64,000 nucleotides of DNA from an uncultured Ectothiorhodospiraceae bacterium. GTDB lineage: Bacteria > Pseudomonadota > Gammaproteobacteria > XJ16 > Halofilaceae. The number at the start of each line of letters is the position of its first letter. The stretch's first letter is position 1. Positions 40,973 to 49,298 of the stretch are shown one piece after another. The notes under the pieces are model-generated. The model did no database searches, was not told the DNA's origin, and saw nothing but the letters and a program-made list of their open reading frames with translations. The translations under genes and the position numbers were made by a program. Location: NCBI GenBank assembly GCA_913055615.1, contig CAJXKK010000007.1, positions 1-64,000 of the forward strand, read 5' to 3'.

Positions 40973-42058
40973 ATGCCCGTGACACTCGTAATCGGTACAC
41001 GCAAAGGCCTGTTCCTCGCCCGCAGCGAGGACCGCGGGAACTGGACGCTGGACGGCCCGCATATTGCCGGGTACGAGGTCCAGAGCGCCTGGCTCGACCC
41101 CCGCGACCCGCGCTTGGGTTATGCCGCGGCACATCACCCGGTCTGGGGCGTGCATGTCTACCGCACGGAGGACGGCGGCCGCAACTGGGAGCCGCTGCCG
41201 GAAGTTCCACGGCACCACGCCGATGAAGGACCGCACAGCCTGCGCACGCTCTGGTGCCTGGCGCCGGGGTCGGCTCAGGCGCCAGGCACCCTGTTCGCCG
41301 GGATCGAACCACCAGGCCTGTTCGTCAGTCACGACGCGGCCGAGACATGGTCCCGCCTGGAGGCATTCGACCAGCACCCGACAGCGTCGCTATGGCATCC
41401 GGCCAAAGGCGGACTCGCGGTGCATTCCATTCAGGTCGAGGAGGCCAACCCCGAGCGGCTCTACACCGCGGTCTGCGCCGGTGGCTGTTATCGCTCGGAT
41501 GACGCAGGGGCCAGTTGGATCCCGATCAACGAAGGCGTGCGCGCCCCCTACCTTGCGGATCCTCTGCCGGTTGCCGGGCACAACGAACACCGCCTGCTGG
41601 TGCACCCGCGCCGTGGTGGCCGGCTCTTCCGCCAGAGCCACACGGGTACCTGGATCAGCGACGACGCCGGCGACAGCTGGCGCGAGATCACCGCGGGCCT
41701 GCCCAGCGATTTCGGTTACGCGCTGGCGACCGACGCGGACAGCCCGGATACGCTGTTCTGCATCCCGGAGGCCAGCACGCAGATGCGCTACCCGGTGGAT
41801 GGGCGACTGCGCGTCTACCGCACGGAGGACGCCGGCGACCACTGGCAGGCGCTGTCGGCGGGTTTGCCACAGAGCCATGTCTACTGCACGGTACTGCGCG
41901 ATGGCATGGACAGCGATCATCTGGACCCGCTCGGTCTCTACTTCGGCACGTCGAGCGGGCATCTGTTCACGAGCCTTGATCGCGGCGAGCACTGGCACTG
42001 CCAGGCCGAGTTCCTGCCGCCGATCCTGAGCGTCAAGGCGACGATCAAGACCGTATGA
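40973..42058 (+). CDS. BNR/sialidase-like beta-propeller protein
   Basis: A 361-residue predicted beta-propeller with several BNR/YCF48-like Asp-box blades: VYRTEDGGRNWEPL, LFVSHDAAETWSRL, CYRSDDAGASWIPI, TWISDDAGDSWREI, VYRTEDAGDHWQAL and FTSLDRGEHWHCQ. No signal peptide, so it is probably cytoplasmic and not a sialidase. The ATG at 40973 begins MPVTLVIGTRKGLFLARS; sequence upstream lies in a repeat. Its stop overlaps the yqeC start (ATGA), tying it to the sulfur-carrier cluster downstream. The role is unknown; scaffold or binding function is inference. Confidence 0.85.
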   Translation: MPVTLVIGTRKGLFLARSEDRGNWTLDGPHIAGYEVQSAWLDPRDPRLGYAAAHHPVWGVHVYRTEDGGRNWEPLPEVPRHHADEGPHSLRTLWCLAPGSAQAPGTLFAGIEPPGLFVSHDAAETWSRLEAFDQHPTASLWHPAKGGLAVHSIQVEEANPERLYTAVCAGGCYRSDDAGASWIPINEGVRAPYLADPLPVAGHNEHRLLVHPRRGGRLFRQSHTGTWISDDAGDSWREITAGLPSDFGYALATDADSPDTLFCIPEASTQMRYPVDGRLRVYRTEDAGDHWQALSAGLPQSHVYCTVLRDGMDSDHLDPLGLYFGTSSGHLFTSLDRGEHWHCQAEFLPPILSVKATIKTV

Positions 42059-42819
42059 GCGAACGCCTGCTCGAACTGCTGGGTGCCGACCGCGGCATCG
42101 TCTGCGCGGTCGGTGCCGGCGGCAAGAAGACCACGCTGTACGCCCTCGCCAACGCGCATCCCGGGCGGGTCGCAGTGACGGCGACGGTCTTCATGACCGC
42201 GTTTTCGCGGCGCCTCGGGGCCTACCGGCTGATCACCGAAGAACCCGACCTGCCGGCCACGGTTGCGGCCACGGGTGAGCACCGCCGCGTCGCCTACGCC
42301 CGCCCGAGCGAGAAGCCCGGGCGCGTCGCTGGGGCGCCACCCGACGTGATCGGCGACTGCCATCGCCAGGGCGCCTTCGATCTCACCCTGGTCAAGGCCG
42401 ACGGTGCCCGGATGCGCGCGATCAAGGCGCCCGCGCCGGATGAGCCCGTGATCCCCGAATCCGCCACCACCGTGCTCTGTATCGTCTCGGCGGCCGCGAT
42501 CGGCGAACCACTGGATGAGCGCATCGCCCACCGCCCCGAACGAATCGAGGCGGTAACCGGCCTGCGGGCCGGGGATCCGATCACGCCGGGCGCTGTCGGC
42601 CGACTGCTGAGCGCCAACAACGGTGGCCTGCAGGGGATTCCGGACCAGGCAAGCGTAATCGCGGTCATCAACGCGGTCGATGACGCGGACCGTCGGGCGT
42701 TGGCCCGGGAGGCGGCCCGTGCGGCACTGCAGCACGGCGGCGATCGGATCGCGCGGGTCGTCCTGACCTGCCATCGCGATGGCCAAAACCCGGTGCTCGA
42801 GGCGGTCGAACGCGAATGA
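42055..42819 (+). CDS. yqeC: YqeC family selenium/molybdenum cofactor protein
   Basis: A 254-residue protein with a P-loop-like N-terminus AVGAGGKKTTLYALA (Lys24-Lys25-Thr26) and the YqeC segments VKADGARMRAIKAP and EPVIPESATTVLCIVS. In organisms with selenium-dependent molybdenum hydroxylases YqeC acts in labile selenium cofactor synthesis. No hydroxylase, yqeB or selD is in the window. It is translationally coupled to the propeller gene and 54 bases before the sulfur-carrier gene, so a role in sulfur or selenium loading of a cofactor is plausible. Confidence 0.85.
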   Translation: MSERLLELLGADRGIVCAVGAGGKKTTLYALANAHPGRVAVTATVFMTAFSRRLGAYRLITEEPDLPATVAATGEHRRVAYARPSEKPGRVAGAPPDVIGDCHRQGAFDLTLVKADGARMRAIKAPAPDEPVIPESATTVLCIVSAAAIGEPLDERIAHRPERIEAVTGLRAGDPITPGAVGRLLSANNGGLQGIPDQASVIAVINAVDDADRRALAREAARAALQHGGDRIARVVLTCHRDGQNPVLEAVERE

Positions 42820-42873
42820 GAACGCGCAATCGCGTGCTACGGTTGGTATTCGTCTGACCGATGGAATGGACTC

Positions 42874-43152
42874 ATGGCTGAAGTAACGCTACGGATCCCG
42901 ACCCCTCTGCAACCCTATGCCAACGGCAACGGGGAACTCCGCGCCGAGGCCGGGTATGTCGATGAACTGCTCGAACGGATCGGCGCCGAGCACCAGGCGC
43001 TGGTCCAGCGCATACGCACCCGGGATGGCCAGTTGCGTCCCTACGTCAATGTCTTCGTACGCCGGACCGATATCCGCGAGTTGCAAGGGCTGGAAACGGA
43101 ACTCCACGACGGCGACGAGGTTATCGTGATGCCCTCCGTCGCCGGAGGCTGA
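42874..43152 (+). CDS. MoaD/ThiS-like sulfur carrier protein ending in Gly-Gly
   Basis: A 92-residue ubiquitin-fold protein. It begins VTLRIPTPLQPYANGNGEL, has the central VNVFVRRTDIRELQGLETEL and ends DEVIVMPSVAGG, so the C-terminal diglycine (91-92) needed for adenylation and thiocarboxylation is already exposed. It overlaps the JAMM gene by one base (TGATG) and is followed by a matching E1 enzyme. It may carry sulfur for Moco or another metabolite, or act as a small modifier; the partner is not evident. Confidence 0.9.
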   Translation: MAEVTLRIPTPLQPYANGNGELRAEAGYVDELLERIGAEHQALVQRIRTRDGQLRPYVNVFVRRTDIRELQGLETELHDGDEVIVMPSVAGG

Positions 43153-43577
43153 TGGCACCGCGTTTCATTCTCCCACTGCGGCACCGGCAACGCGTCCGGG
43201 AGCTGTCCGGCGCGGCATGGCCGCTGGAGGCTTGCGGTCTGCTCGAGGGCATTTGCGCGCCGGCGCCGACGGTCATCACCGCCGTCCATCCTTTCCCGAA
43301 TGTCCACCGGGATCCGCGGCGACGCTACACCATCGACCCGGAGGCCTGGCTGCGGCTGGAACACGCGGCCCGCCGGCGTGGTCACACGGTTATGGGGGTC
43401 TGGCACTCGCACCCGCATGGCGATCCGACGCCGTCCCCGACCGACCGGGAACAGGCCTGGCCCGGCTGGAGTTACCTGATCGCGGGTGTTACAAACACGG
43501 GCATGCGCGACCTGCGCTGCTGGCGAATCGACGAGCGCGGCTGCCACGAGCAGACGATCGTCACGGAGAGGCCCTGA
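43152..43577 (+). CDS. JAMM/M67 metallopeptidase
   Basis: A 141-residue JAB1/MPN-type peptidase. The complete JAMM set is visible: Glu26 in LEACGLLEG, His85 and His87 in HSHPHGDP, Ser95 and Asp98 in SPTD. Such bacterial enzymes (QbsD, Mec+) trim or release ubiquitin-like sulfur carriers. Since the upstream carrier already ends in Gly-Gly, the more likely job is cleaving carrier conjugates or product, rather than exposing the diglycine. It sits between carrier and E1 genes. Confidence 0.9.
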   Translation: MAPRFILPLRHRQRVRELSGAAWPLEACGLLEGICAPAPTVITAVHPFPNVHRDPRRRYTIDPEAWLRLEHAARRRGHTVMGVWHSHPHGDPTPSPTDREQAWPGWSYLIAGVTNTGMRDLRCWRIDERGCHEQTIVTERP

Positions 43578-43578
43578 A

Positions 43579-44742
43579 ATGAGTGCGCGTGAACGGCGTC
43601 TGAAAGAACTGCGAGAGGAGATCGGCGAGGTCACCCCGGCGGAGGCCAACGAGCTTGTCGACCAGGGCGGTCTGCTGATCGATGTCCGTGAGCCGGAAGA
43701 GATCGCCGAGGGCAGCCCGACCAGCGCCCTGCGGATTTCACGCGGCTGGCTCGAACTGCAGATCGAACGGCAGGTACCGGATACCGACCGGACCCTGCTG
43801 GTGCTGTGCAGCGGCGGCACCCGCTCCCTGTTCGCCGCCGACGGCCTCCGCCGGCTGGGATACAGCCACGTCCGTTCCGTCAGTGGTGGTTTCAACCGCT
43901 GGAAGGACGAAGGCCTCGCCTTCGAGATCCCGCGGGTACTCGATGCCGATGCCCGGGCCCGCTACGCGCGCCAGATCAGCCTCCCGGAGATCGGTGCCGA
44001 GGGGCAGGCCAGGCTGGCCGGATCGCGCGTCCTGCTGATCGGCGCCGGCGGCCTCGGTTCCCCGGCCGCAATGTATCTCGCCGCGGCGGGTGTCGGCACG
44101 CTGGGCATCGTCGATCACGATACGGTAGACCGCAGCAATCTCCAGCGCCAGATCCTGCACACCGACGCGGCGGTGGGTACGCCCAAGGTGGAATCGGCAC
44201 GCCATACGCTCAACGCGCTGAATCCGGGCGTCGAGGTACTCGGGATCGAGGAACACCTGACCTCCGACAATATCGAGCGCATCTTCGAAGGCTACGACGT
44301 GATCGTCGATGGCTCGGACAATTTCCCGACCCGCTATCTCGTCAACGATGCCTGTGTGCGCCTCAGTCTGCCGAACGTCCACGGCGCCGTGTTCCGTTTC
44401 GACGGCCAGGCCTCGGTTTTCTGGCCCGGCGGACCGCACGGCGGCCCTTGTTACCGCTGCCTGTACCCGGAACCGCCACCGCCCGATCAGGCTCCCTCCT
44501 GCGCCGAGGCCGGCGTCATGGGCGTACTCCCCGGCCTGATCGGCACCCTGCAGGCGCTGGAGGCCCTGAAAATCCTTTTGGATAAAGGGCAGCCGCTGGT
44601 TGGCCGCCTGCTGTGCTTCGACGGGCTCGGCGGGGAATTCCGCGAACTCCGCGTGCGCCAGGATCCCGCCTGTGCATGGTGCGCCACCGACGGCGACGTA
44701 CCGGCGTATATCGACTACGAACGGTTCTGCGCCGCCGGCTGA
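43579..44742 (+). CDS. moeB: Rhodanese-MoeB fusion, E1-like sulfur-carrier adenylyltransferase
   Basis: A 387-residue fusion. Residues about 18-115 are a rhodanese with active-site Cys77 in LCSGGTRS. Residues 120-387 are a ThiF/MoeB E1: GAGGLGS at 155-161, DHDTVDRSNLQRQ, DGSDN at 245-249, catalytic Cys308 in APSCAEAG and zinc cysteines 291/294 and 365/368. Rhodanese precedes the E1 domain, opposite to MOCS3/Uba4. It can adenylate the carrier and supply sulfane sulfur itself. The ATG at 43579 follows GGAGAGG. Gene symbol is by family, not proof of Moco role. Confidence 0.92.
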   Translation: MSARERRLKELREEIGEVTPAEANELVDQGGLLIDVREPEEIAEGSPTSALRISRGWLELQIERQVPDTDRTLLVLCSGGTRSLFAADGLRRLGYSHVRSVSGGFNRWKDEGLAFEIPRVLDADARARYARQISLPEIGAEGQARLAGSRVLLIGAGGLGSPAAMYLAAAGVGTLGIVDHDTVDRSNLQRQILHTDAAVGTPKVESARHTLNALNPGVEVLGIEEHLTSDNIERIFEGYDVIVDGSDNFPTRYLVNDACVRLSLPNVHGAVFRFDGQASVFWPGGPHGGPCYRCLYPEPPPPDQAPSCAEAGVMGVLPGLIGTLQALEALKILLDKGQPLVGRLLCFDGLGGEFRELRVRQDPACAWCATDGDVPAYIDYERFCAAG

Positions 44743-44746
44743 ACCG

Positions 44747-44980
44747 ATGTCCGGCGACCATCCGATCCCACCCGACCCCGAGGCCCTTGCCGGTCTGGTG
44801 CGCGACGCCTGCATCGACCGGCTCCGCCATAGCTATGAACAGGCCGCCATCCAGGGCCTCTGCGGCGAGGGCGCGTTCGAATATGCGCTCGATCGGCTGC
44901 GTCATCTGCCGGCCGCACGACTGGTGACGAGCGCGTGCCCCGACGCCAACCCGCCAACCGACCAGGGGAGCGACCCATGA
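44747..44980 (+). CDS. 77-residue conserved-looking miniprotein
   Basis: Starts at ATG 44747, 4 bases after the E1 gene, and its TGA overlaps the start of the next small gene, so it is inside the operon. The core LVRDACIDRLRHSYEQAAIQ and GLCGEGAFEYALDRLRHL is predicted amphipathic helix with Cys22, Cys39 and Cys64. The Pro-rich ends suggest disordered tails. I recall short proteins with a similar AxxIQGLC-EG segment but cannot name the family. Its position after carrier, peptidase and E1 makes it a candidate accessory factor. Confidence 0.7.
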   Translation: MSGDHPIPPDPEALAGLVRDACIDRLRHSYEQAAIQGLCGEGAFEYALDRLRHLPAARLVTSACPDANPPTDQGSDP

Positions 44981-45114
44981 CGCTGCACCTCGAACTCATC
45001 CCGATCCTCTCGATCGCCGCCGGCATCGCACTCATCGTCACGCCACCGCGGAGCATGCGGGCGATCCTGGCCGGTTACCTGATCATTGTCGGTGTGATCG
45101 GGATCATTCAGTAA
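44977..45114 (+). CDS. 45-residue DUF3096-like membrane miniprotein
   Basis: ATG at 44977 (ATGA overlap with the preceding stop, AGGGGAG upstream) to TAA at 45112-45114. Two hydrophobic segments (about 7-22, [16 protein letters not shown], and 29-44, [16 protein letters not shown]) separated by PPRSMR. This fits DUF3096-type small membrane proteins, of unknown role. Probably the last gene of the sulfur-carrier operon; the TAXI gene begins 67 bases later. Confidence 0.75.
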   Translation: MTLHLELIPILSIAAGIALIVTPPRSMRAILAGYLIIVGVIGIIQ

Positions 45115-45181
45115 CGCGGCACGTGCTATCTTTCGGGATGTCCGGCGCATCCACCCGGGCGCCAGAGCACAGGAGAATCTC

Positions 45182-46165
45182 ATGGACAAACTCCATTCGA
45201 TCGGTCGTCTGCTCCTCGCCGCCGCCCTGACCGGCGGCAGTGCCATCGCGGCGGCGCCAGCCGCCATGGCCGCGGAATTCTTTACCATCGGTACCGGTGG
45301 CGTGACGGGCGTCTACTACCCGGCCGGCGGCGCGATCTGCCGATTCGTCAATCGCAACCGAGATGATCATGGCCTGCGCTGTTCGGTCGAGAGCACCGGC
45401 GGCTCCGTCTACAACCTCAACACCATGCGCGAGGGCGAACTCGATTTCGGCGTCGTGCAGTCGGACTGGCAGTACTACGCGCACAAGGGCGAGAGCCGAT
45501 TCGCCGATCAGGGCCCGTTCGAGGGCCTGCGCGCCGTATTCTCGCTGCACCCGGAACCGTTCACGGTCGTCGCCCGCGCCGATGCGGATATCGAGAATTT
45601 CGATGACCTCCAGGGCAAGCGCGTGAACGTCGGCAACCCGGGGTCCGGCCAGCGGGCCAACATGGAAGAACTCATGGACCGCAAGGGCTGGACCATGGAT
45701 GACTTCGCGCTCGCGTCCGAACTCAAGCCGGCCGAGATGGCGCAGGCGCTGTGTGACAACAAGATCGACGCGTTCGTCTACGTCGTCGGCCACCCCTCGG
45801 GGGCGATCAAGGAAGCGACCACCACCTGCGAGGCGGTGATGGTCGATGTGGACGGCCCGGCGGTCGAGAAGCTCATCAATGACAATCCGTTCTATCGCCG
45901 CGCCGTAATCCCCGGCGGCATGTATGAAGGCACGCCGGACGACACCGTGACGTACGGTGTCGGGGCGACCCTGGTGTCATCGGTCAACACCTCCGACGAA
46001 GTCGTCTACGAGACGGTCCGCGCGGTATTCGAGAACTTCGAGCAGTTCAAGTCCCTCCACCCCGCTTTCGGCGTACTCAAGAAGGAGGAGATGGTGGCGG
46101 ACGGACTGTCGGCACCGCTGCACGACGGAGCGCTCGAATACTACGAAGAGATCGGCCTGCGGTAG
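45182..46165 (+). CDS. TAXI family TRAP transporter solute-binding protein
   Basis: A 327-residue periplasmic protein with signal peptide ending AAMA near residue 35. The TAXI opening [20 protein letters not shown] and the later [18 protein letters not shown] are family hallmarks. TAXI proteins deliver glutamate-like or other carboxylates to fused TRAP permeases. AGGAGAA precedes the ATG. A 14-bp hairpin follows the gene before the permease. Substrate unknown. Confidence 0.94.
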   Translation: MDKLHSIGRLLLAAALTGGSAIAAAPAAMAAEFFTIGTGGVTGVYYPAGGAICRFVNRNRDDHGLRCSVESTGGSVYNLNTMREGELDFGVVQSDWQYYAHKGESRFADQGPFEGLRAVFSLHPEPFTVVARADADIENFDDLQGKRVNVGNPGSGQRANMEELMDRKGWTMDDFALASELKPAEMAQALCDNKIDAFVYVVGHPSGAIKEATTTCEAVMVDVDGPAVEKLINDNPFYRRAVIPGGMYEGTPDDTVTYGVGATLVSSVNTSDEVVYETVRAVFENFEQFKSLHPAFGVLKKEEMVADGLSAPLHDGALEYYEEIGLR

Positions 46166-46188
46166 GCGGGCACGTCCCCAATGTGCGT

Positions 46189-46220
46189 GCGCCGGCCGAT
46201 CACCCATGATCGGCCGGCGC
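46189..46220 (+). other. Intergenic hairpin between TAXI binding protein and TRAP permease
   Basis: A perfect 14-bp stem (46189-46202 GCGCCGGCCGATCA, 46207-46220 TGATCGGCCGGCGC) with a 4-base loop CCCA, 23 bases after the TAXI stop. No T-run. Same position relative to gene order as the hairpin at 431-470 in the ABC importer. Likely stabilises the upstream mRNA or attenuates downstream expression. Confidence 0.7.
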
Positions 46221-46258
46221 CGCACGGTAATCATCCCGCCTGTTCCGGTCGGCACGCG

Positions 46259-48877
46259 ATGACGCAAACTGGCGGTACCGACAACACGGCGGGGCGTGAC
46301 CCGGATTCCATCCAGCGACTGCTGGAGACGGACAGCGGCGCAAGGCATCCGGCCGGCCCGACCGGACACCTGCTGCTGGTCGTCGCCCTGTGCTGGTCGC
46401 TGTTCCAGCTCTGGCATGCATCGCCCCTGCCCTACATGCTGGATTTCGGGGTGTTCAACAGCACCCAGGCGCGCGCCCTGCACCTCGGCTTCGCACTGCT
46501 GCTCGCCTGGCTGGCATGGCCTGCGCGCCGGGGGCACACCGGCGACACGCGCATACCCTGGTTTGACTGGGTGCTGGCGCTGACGGCCGCCTTCGCCGCC
46601 ACCTACGTGTTCTGGTTCTACGCCGGGCTCTCGGAGCGGCCGGGCGCGCCATTGATGCGGGATATCATCGTCGCGGGGATCGGTATGATCCTGCTGCTCG
46701 AGGCCGCCCGGCGGACATTGGGGCTCCCGCTGGTGATCGTGGCGCTCGTGTTCCTCGCCTACGTCTTTTTCGGCGATGCCGCCATACTGCCGGAGATGCT
46801 TCGCTGGAAGGGTGCGTCGATCAGCCGCGCCATGTCGCATCAGTGGCTGACGACGGAGGGCGTCTACGGTATTGCGCTCGGCGTCTCGACCAGTTTCGTC
46901 TTCCTGTTCGTGCTGTTCGGTTCCCTGCTGGAACAGGCCGGTGCGGGCGGCTGGTTCATCCGGGTCGCGTTCTCACTGCTGGGCGCCATGCGCGGCGGGC
47001 CGGCGAAAGCAGCGGTACTGGCATCGGGTATGACCGGGGTCATCTCCGGCTCCTCGATCGCCAACGTGGTGACCACCGGTACGTTCACCATCCCGCTGAT
47101 GGGCGGCGTCGGATTCACGCGCGACAAGGCCGGTGCGATCGAGGTGGCGAGTTCCGTCAACGGGCAGTTGATGCCGCCGGTCATGGGCGCGGCGGCATTC
47201 CTGATGGTCGAATACGTCGGCATCTCCTATGTCGAGGTCATCCGGCACGCGATCCTGCCAGCCATCATCGCCTACGCGGCGTTGCTCTACATGGTCCACC
47301 TGGAGGCGCTGAAGGGGAACATGCAGGGGCTCCCGCGGCGCCATCCGTGGAATCCCCTGCACGCGGTCATCGCCTTCGGCCTCACCATCGCCGGCCTGAT
47401 CATCCTGAGTGCAGGGGTCTACTGGGGAATGGGCTGGATTCGGGGGCTCGCGGGCGATGCCGCCGTGTGGATCGTCACCGCCGTGCTCGCGGTCATCCAT
47501 ATCGGGCTGATCCGCCACGCCGCGCGGTTCGCGCCCGCTACCGAGGACGACCCTGAGGCTCCCCGGACCGAGCTCCCGGATCCCGGGCCGACAATCCAGT
47601 CCGGGCTGCACTTCCTGCTGCCGGTGATCCTCCTGATCTGGTGCCTGACGGTCGAACGCCTGTCACCGGGCCTGTCCGCCTTCTGGGCCACCGTGGCGCT
47701 GATCCTCATCCTGCTGACGCAGCGTCCGCTTTTCGCGTGGTTCCGCGGCGATGTCCCGATCGCGCCCGAGATTCATCGGGGCGGGATCGAACTGGTCCAT
47801 GGCCTCATCGGCGGCGCCCGCAACATGACCGGGATCGCGGTAGCCACCGCGACCGCCGGGATCATCGTCGGCACCGTGACCCTGACCGGCATCGGCCAGG
47901 TCATGACCGAATTCGTGGAGCTGATCTCAGGCGGCAACCTGCTCGCCATGCTGATCCTGACGGCCTTCATCTGCCTGGTACTCGGTATGGGCCTGCCCAC
48001 CACGGCCAACTACATTGTCGTCTCGTCGCTGATGGCGCCGGTCGTGGTCACGCTGGCCGGCGAACAGGGCCTGATCGTCCCGCTCATCGCGGTCCATCTG
48101 TTCGTGTTCTATTTCGGCATCATGGCCGACGTCACGCCACCGGTCGGTTTGGCCTCGTTCGCGGCCGCCGCGGTATCCGGCGGCGATCCGATCCGAACCG
48201 GTGTGCAGGCATTCGTATACAGCCTTCGCACCGTCGTTCTGCCGTTCCTGTTCCTGTTCAACACGGAACTGCTGCTGATCGGTGTCGACAGCGTCCCGCA
48301 TCTGATCCTGACGACGACCGTGGCCATCATCGGCATGCTCGTATTCGCGGCCGGTACCCAGGGATGGTTCCTGCGCCGCTGCCGGCTTTGGGAAACCGTG
48401 GCGCTGTTGCTGGTCGCTTTCTCGCTGTTCCGGCCCGGTTTCTGGGTCGACCGGATCGTCCCGCCGTTCGAGGACATCTCCGCGGCGAGACTGCAGGGAT
48501 GGGTGGAGGAACTGCCGGCGAACGCCGATCTGCGACTGGTGGTCGAACGCGAGGACTTCCATGGCGATACGAAATCGATCGTGACCGTCATCGACGCCGG
48601 GCCGAAGGCCGACTTCAACACGCGCATGCGTGAGGCGGGCTTCGTATTCCTGGAGCGCGACGGCGACGACTGGACCGCCGAACCGGCCTTCAACGGCCCG
48701 CTCGACGATCCCCGCTACAAGCCCGCCATGACCATCGAACAAATTCGCGCTCCGGTCGAACAGCCCGCCCGCGAATGGATCTACATCCCCACCCTGCTGC
48801 TACTCGCCGGCATCATGGCGGTGCAATTACGGCGTCCGGACGACTTCGAGAAAAGAACCACGAATGAACACGAATGA
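46259..48877 (+). CDS. TRAP transporter fused permease (DctQM type, TAXI-associated)
   Basis: An 872-residue inner-membrane protein, combining small and large TRAP membrane subunits. The N-terminal third has DctQ-like helices; the DctM part includes GMTGVISGSSIANVVTTGTF, MGLPTTANYIVVSSLMAPVV and FGIMADVTPPVGLASFAAAA, typical for TAXI-type 4TM/12TM fusions. The C-terminal 150 residues form an extra soluble domain and final helix. The ATG at 46259 is chosen for its lack of overlap with the hairpin. The final residues and TGA stop lie in a dispersed repeat, so the native C-terminus may have been changed. Confidence 0.93.
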   Translation: MTQTGGTDNTAGRDPDSIQRLLETDSGARHPAGPTGHLLLVVALCWSLFQLWHASPLPYMLDFGVFNSTQARALHLGFALLLAWLAWPARRGHTGDTRIPWFDWVLALTAAFAATYVFWFYAGLSERPGAPLMRDIIVAGIGMILLLEAARRTLGLPLVIVALVFLAYVFFGDAAILPEMLRWKGASISRAMSHQWLTTEGVYGIALGVSTSFVFLFVLFGSLLEQAGAGGWFIRVAFSLLGAMRGGPAKAAVLASGMTGVISGSSIANVVTTGTFTIPLMGGVGFTRDKAGAIEVASSVNGQLMPPVMGAAAFLMVEYVGISYVEVIRHAILPAIIAYAALLYMVHLEALKGNMQGLPRRHPWNPLHAVIAFGLTIAGLIILSAGVYWGMGWIRGLAGDAAVWIVTAVLAVIHIGLIRHAARFAPATEDDPEAPRTELPDPGPTIQSGLHFLLPVILLIWCLTVERLSPGLSAFWATVALILILLTQRPLFAWFRGDVPIAPEIHRGGIELVHGLIGGARNMTGIAVATATAGIIVGTVTLTGIGQVMTEFVELISGGNLLAMLILTAFICLVLGMGLPTTANYIVVSSLMAPVVVTLAGEQGLIVPLIAVHLFVFYFGIMADVTPPVGLASFAAAAVSGGDPIRTGVQAFVYSLRTVVLPFLFLFNTELLLIGVDSVPHLILTTTVAIIGMLVFAAGTQGWFLRRCRLWETVALLLVAFSLFRPGFWVDRIVPPFEDISAARLQGWVEELPANADLRLVVEREDFHGDTKSIVTVIDAGPKADFNTRMREAGFVFLERDGDDWTAEPAFNGPLDDPRYKPAMTIEQIRAPVEQPAREWIYIPTLLLLAGIMAVQLRRPDDFEKRTTNEHE

Positions 48878-49283
48878 TTTGCCTGGAGCAAATCATCGCG
48901 CAAGCCCCGAAGGGGCGAGGCGCAAGGACGCGCCGAGCAATGAACACGTATGCTGCCGCCTGGGGGTCGAAGGCGTTCCGGAGCTTCGCTGATATTTTAC
49001 GGGTGCATCGCGCGTAGGTAGAACCACAGATGAACACAGATAAACACAGATAAACACAGATAAACACAGATAAAATCGGAAAGTCGATAAGGTATAGATA
49101 TCTGGCCCCCGATCATTGCCTCGAGGTTCGATTACCGTCGCCTTCGACTTTTATCTGTGTCCATCTGTGTTCATCTGTGGTTCTTCTAGCCTGCACTGAC
49201 CCCGGAGACTCTCAGCGTAGCTCCCGGGAAATCACCGTTTCGGGAGAACCATTCGTGTCCATTCGTGTTCATTCGTGGTTCTT
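48855..49283. repeat. Nested three-level inverted-repeat element, copy 2
   Basis: The 421-base gap to the cysteine synthase gene has no gene. Outer arms use CGAATG words: ACCACGAATGAACACGAATG (48857-48876) and CATTCGTGTCCATTCGTG (49250-49267) on to GTGGTTC at 49275-49281. Middle arms: GGAGCTTCGCTGA (48980-48992) and TCAGCGTAGCTCC (49212-49224), one mismatch. Inner arms use CACAGATG words: 49021-49075, including three exact TAAACACAGA decamers (49041-49070), and 49149-49185. The order and middle arm match the element at 24073-24376. A 9-bp hairpin (48874-48896) overlaps the TRAP stop codon. 48897-48950 adds short GC hairpins. Confidence 0.85.
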
Positions 49284-49298
49284 CCCTGATCCAGCCCG

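Noticed and set aside
40973-42058. Secreted sialidase
   Set aside because: Asp-box blades are present but there is no signal peptide and no sialidase active-site arginine pattern that I can identify.
42874-44742. Bil/ubiquitin-type antiphage conjugation system
   Set aside because: There is no E2-like protein; carrier, JAMM and rhodanese-E1 fit sulfur transfer better.
49031-49070. Possible CRISPR-like array of TAAACACAGA units
   Set aside because: Units are contiguous decamers with no spacers, and no cas genes are near.
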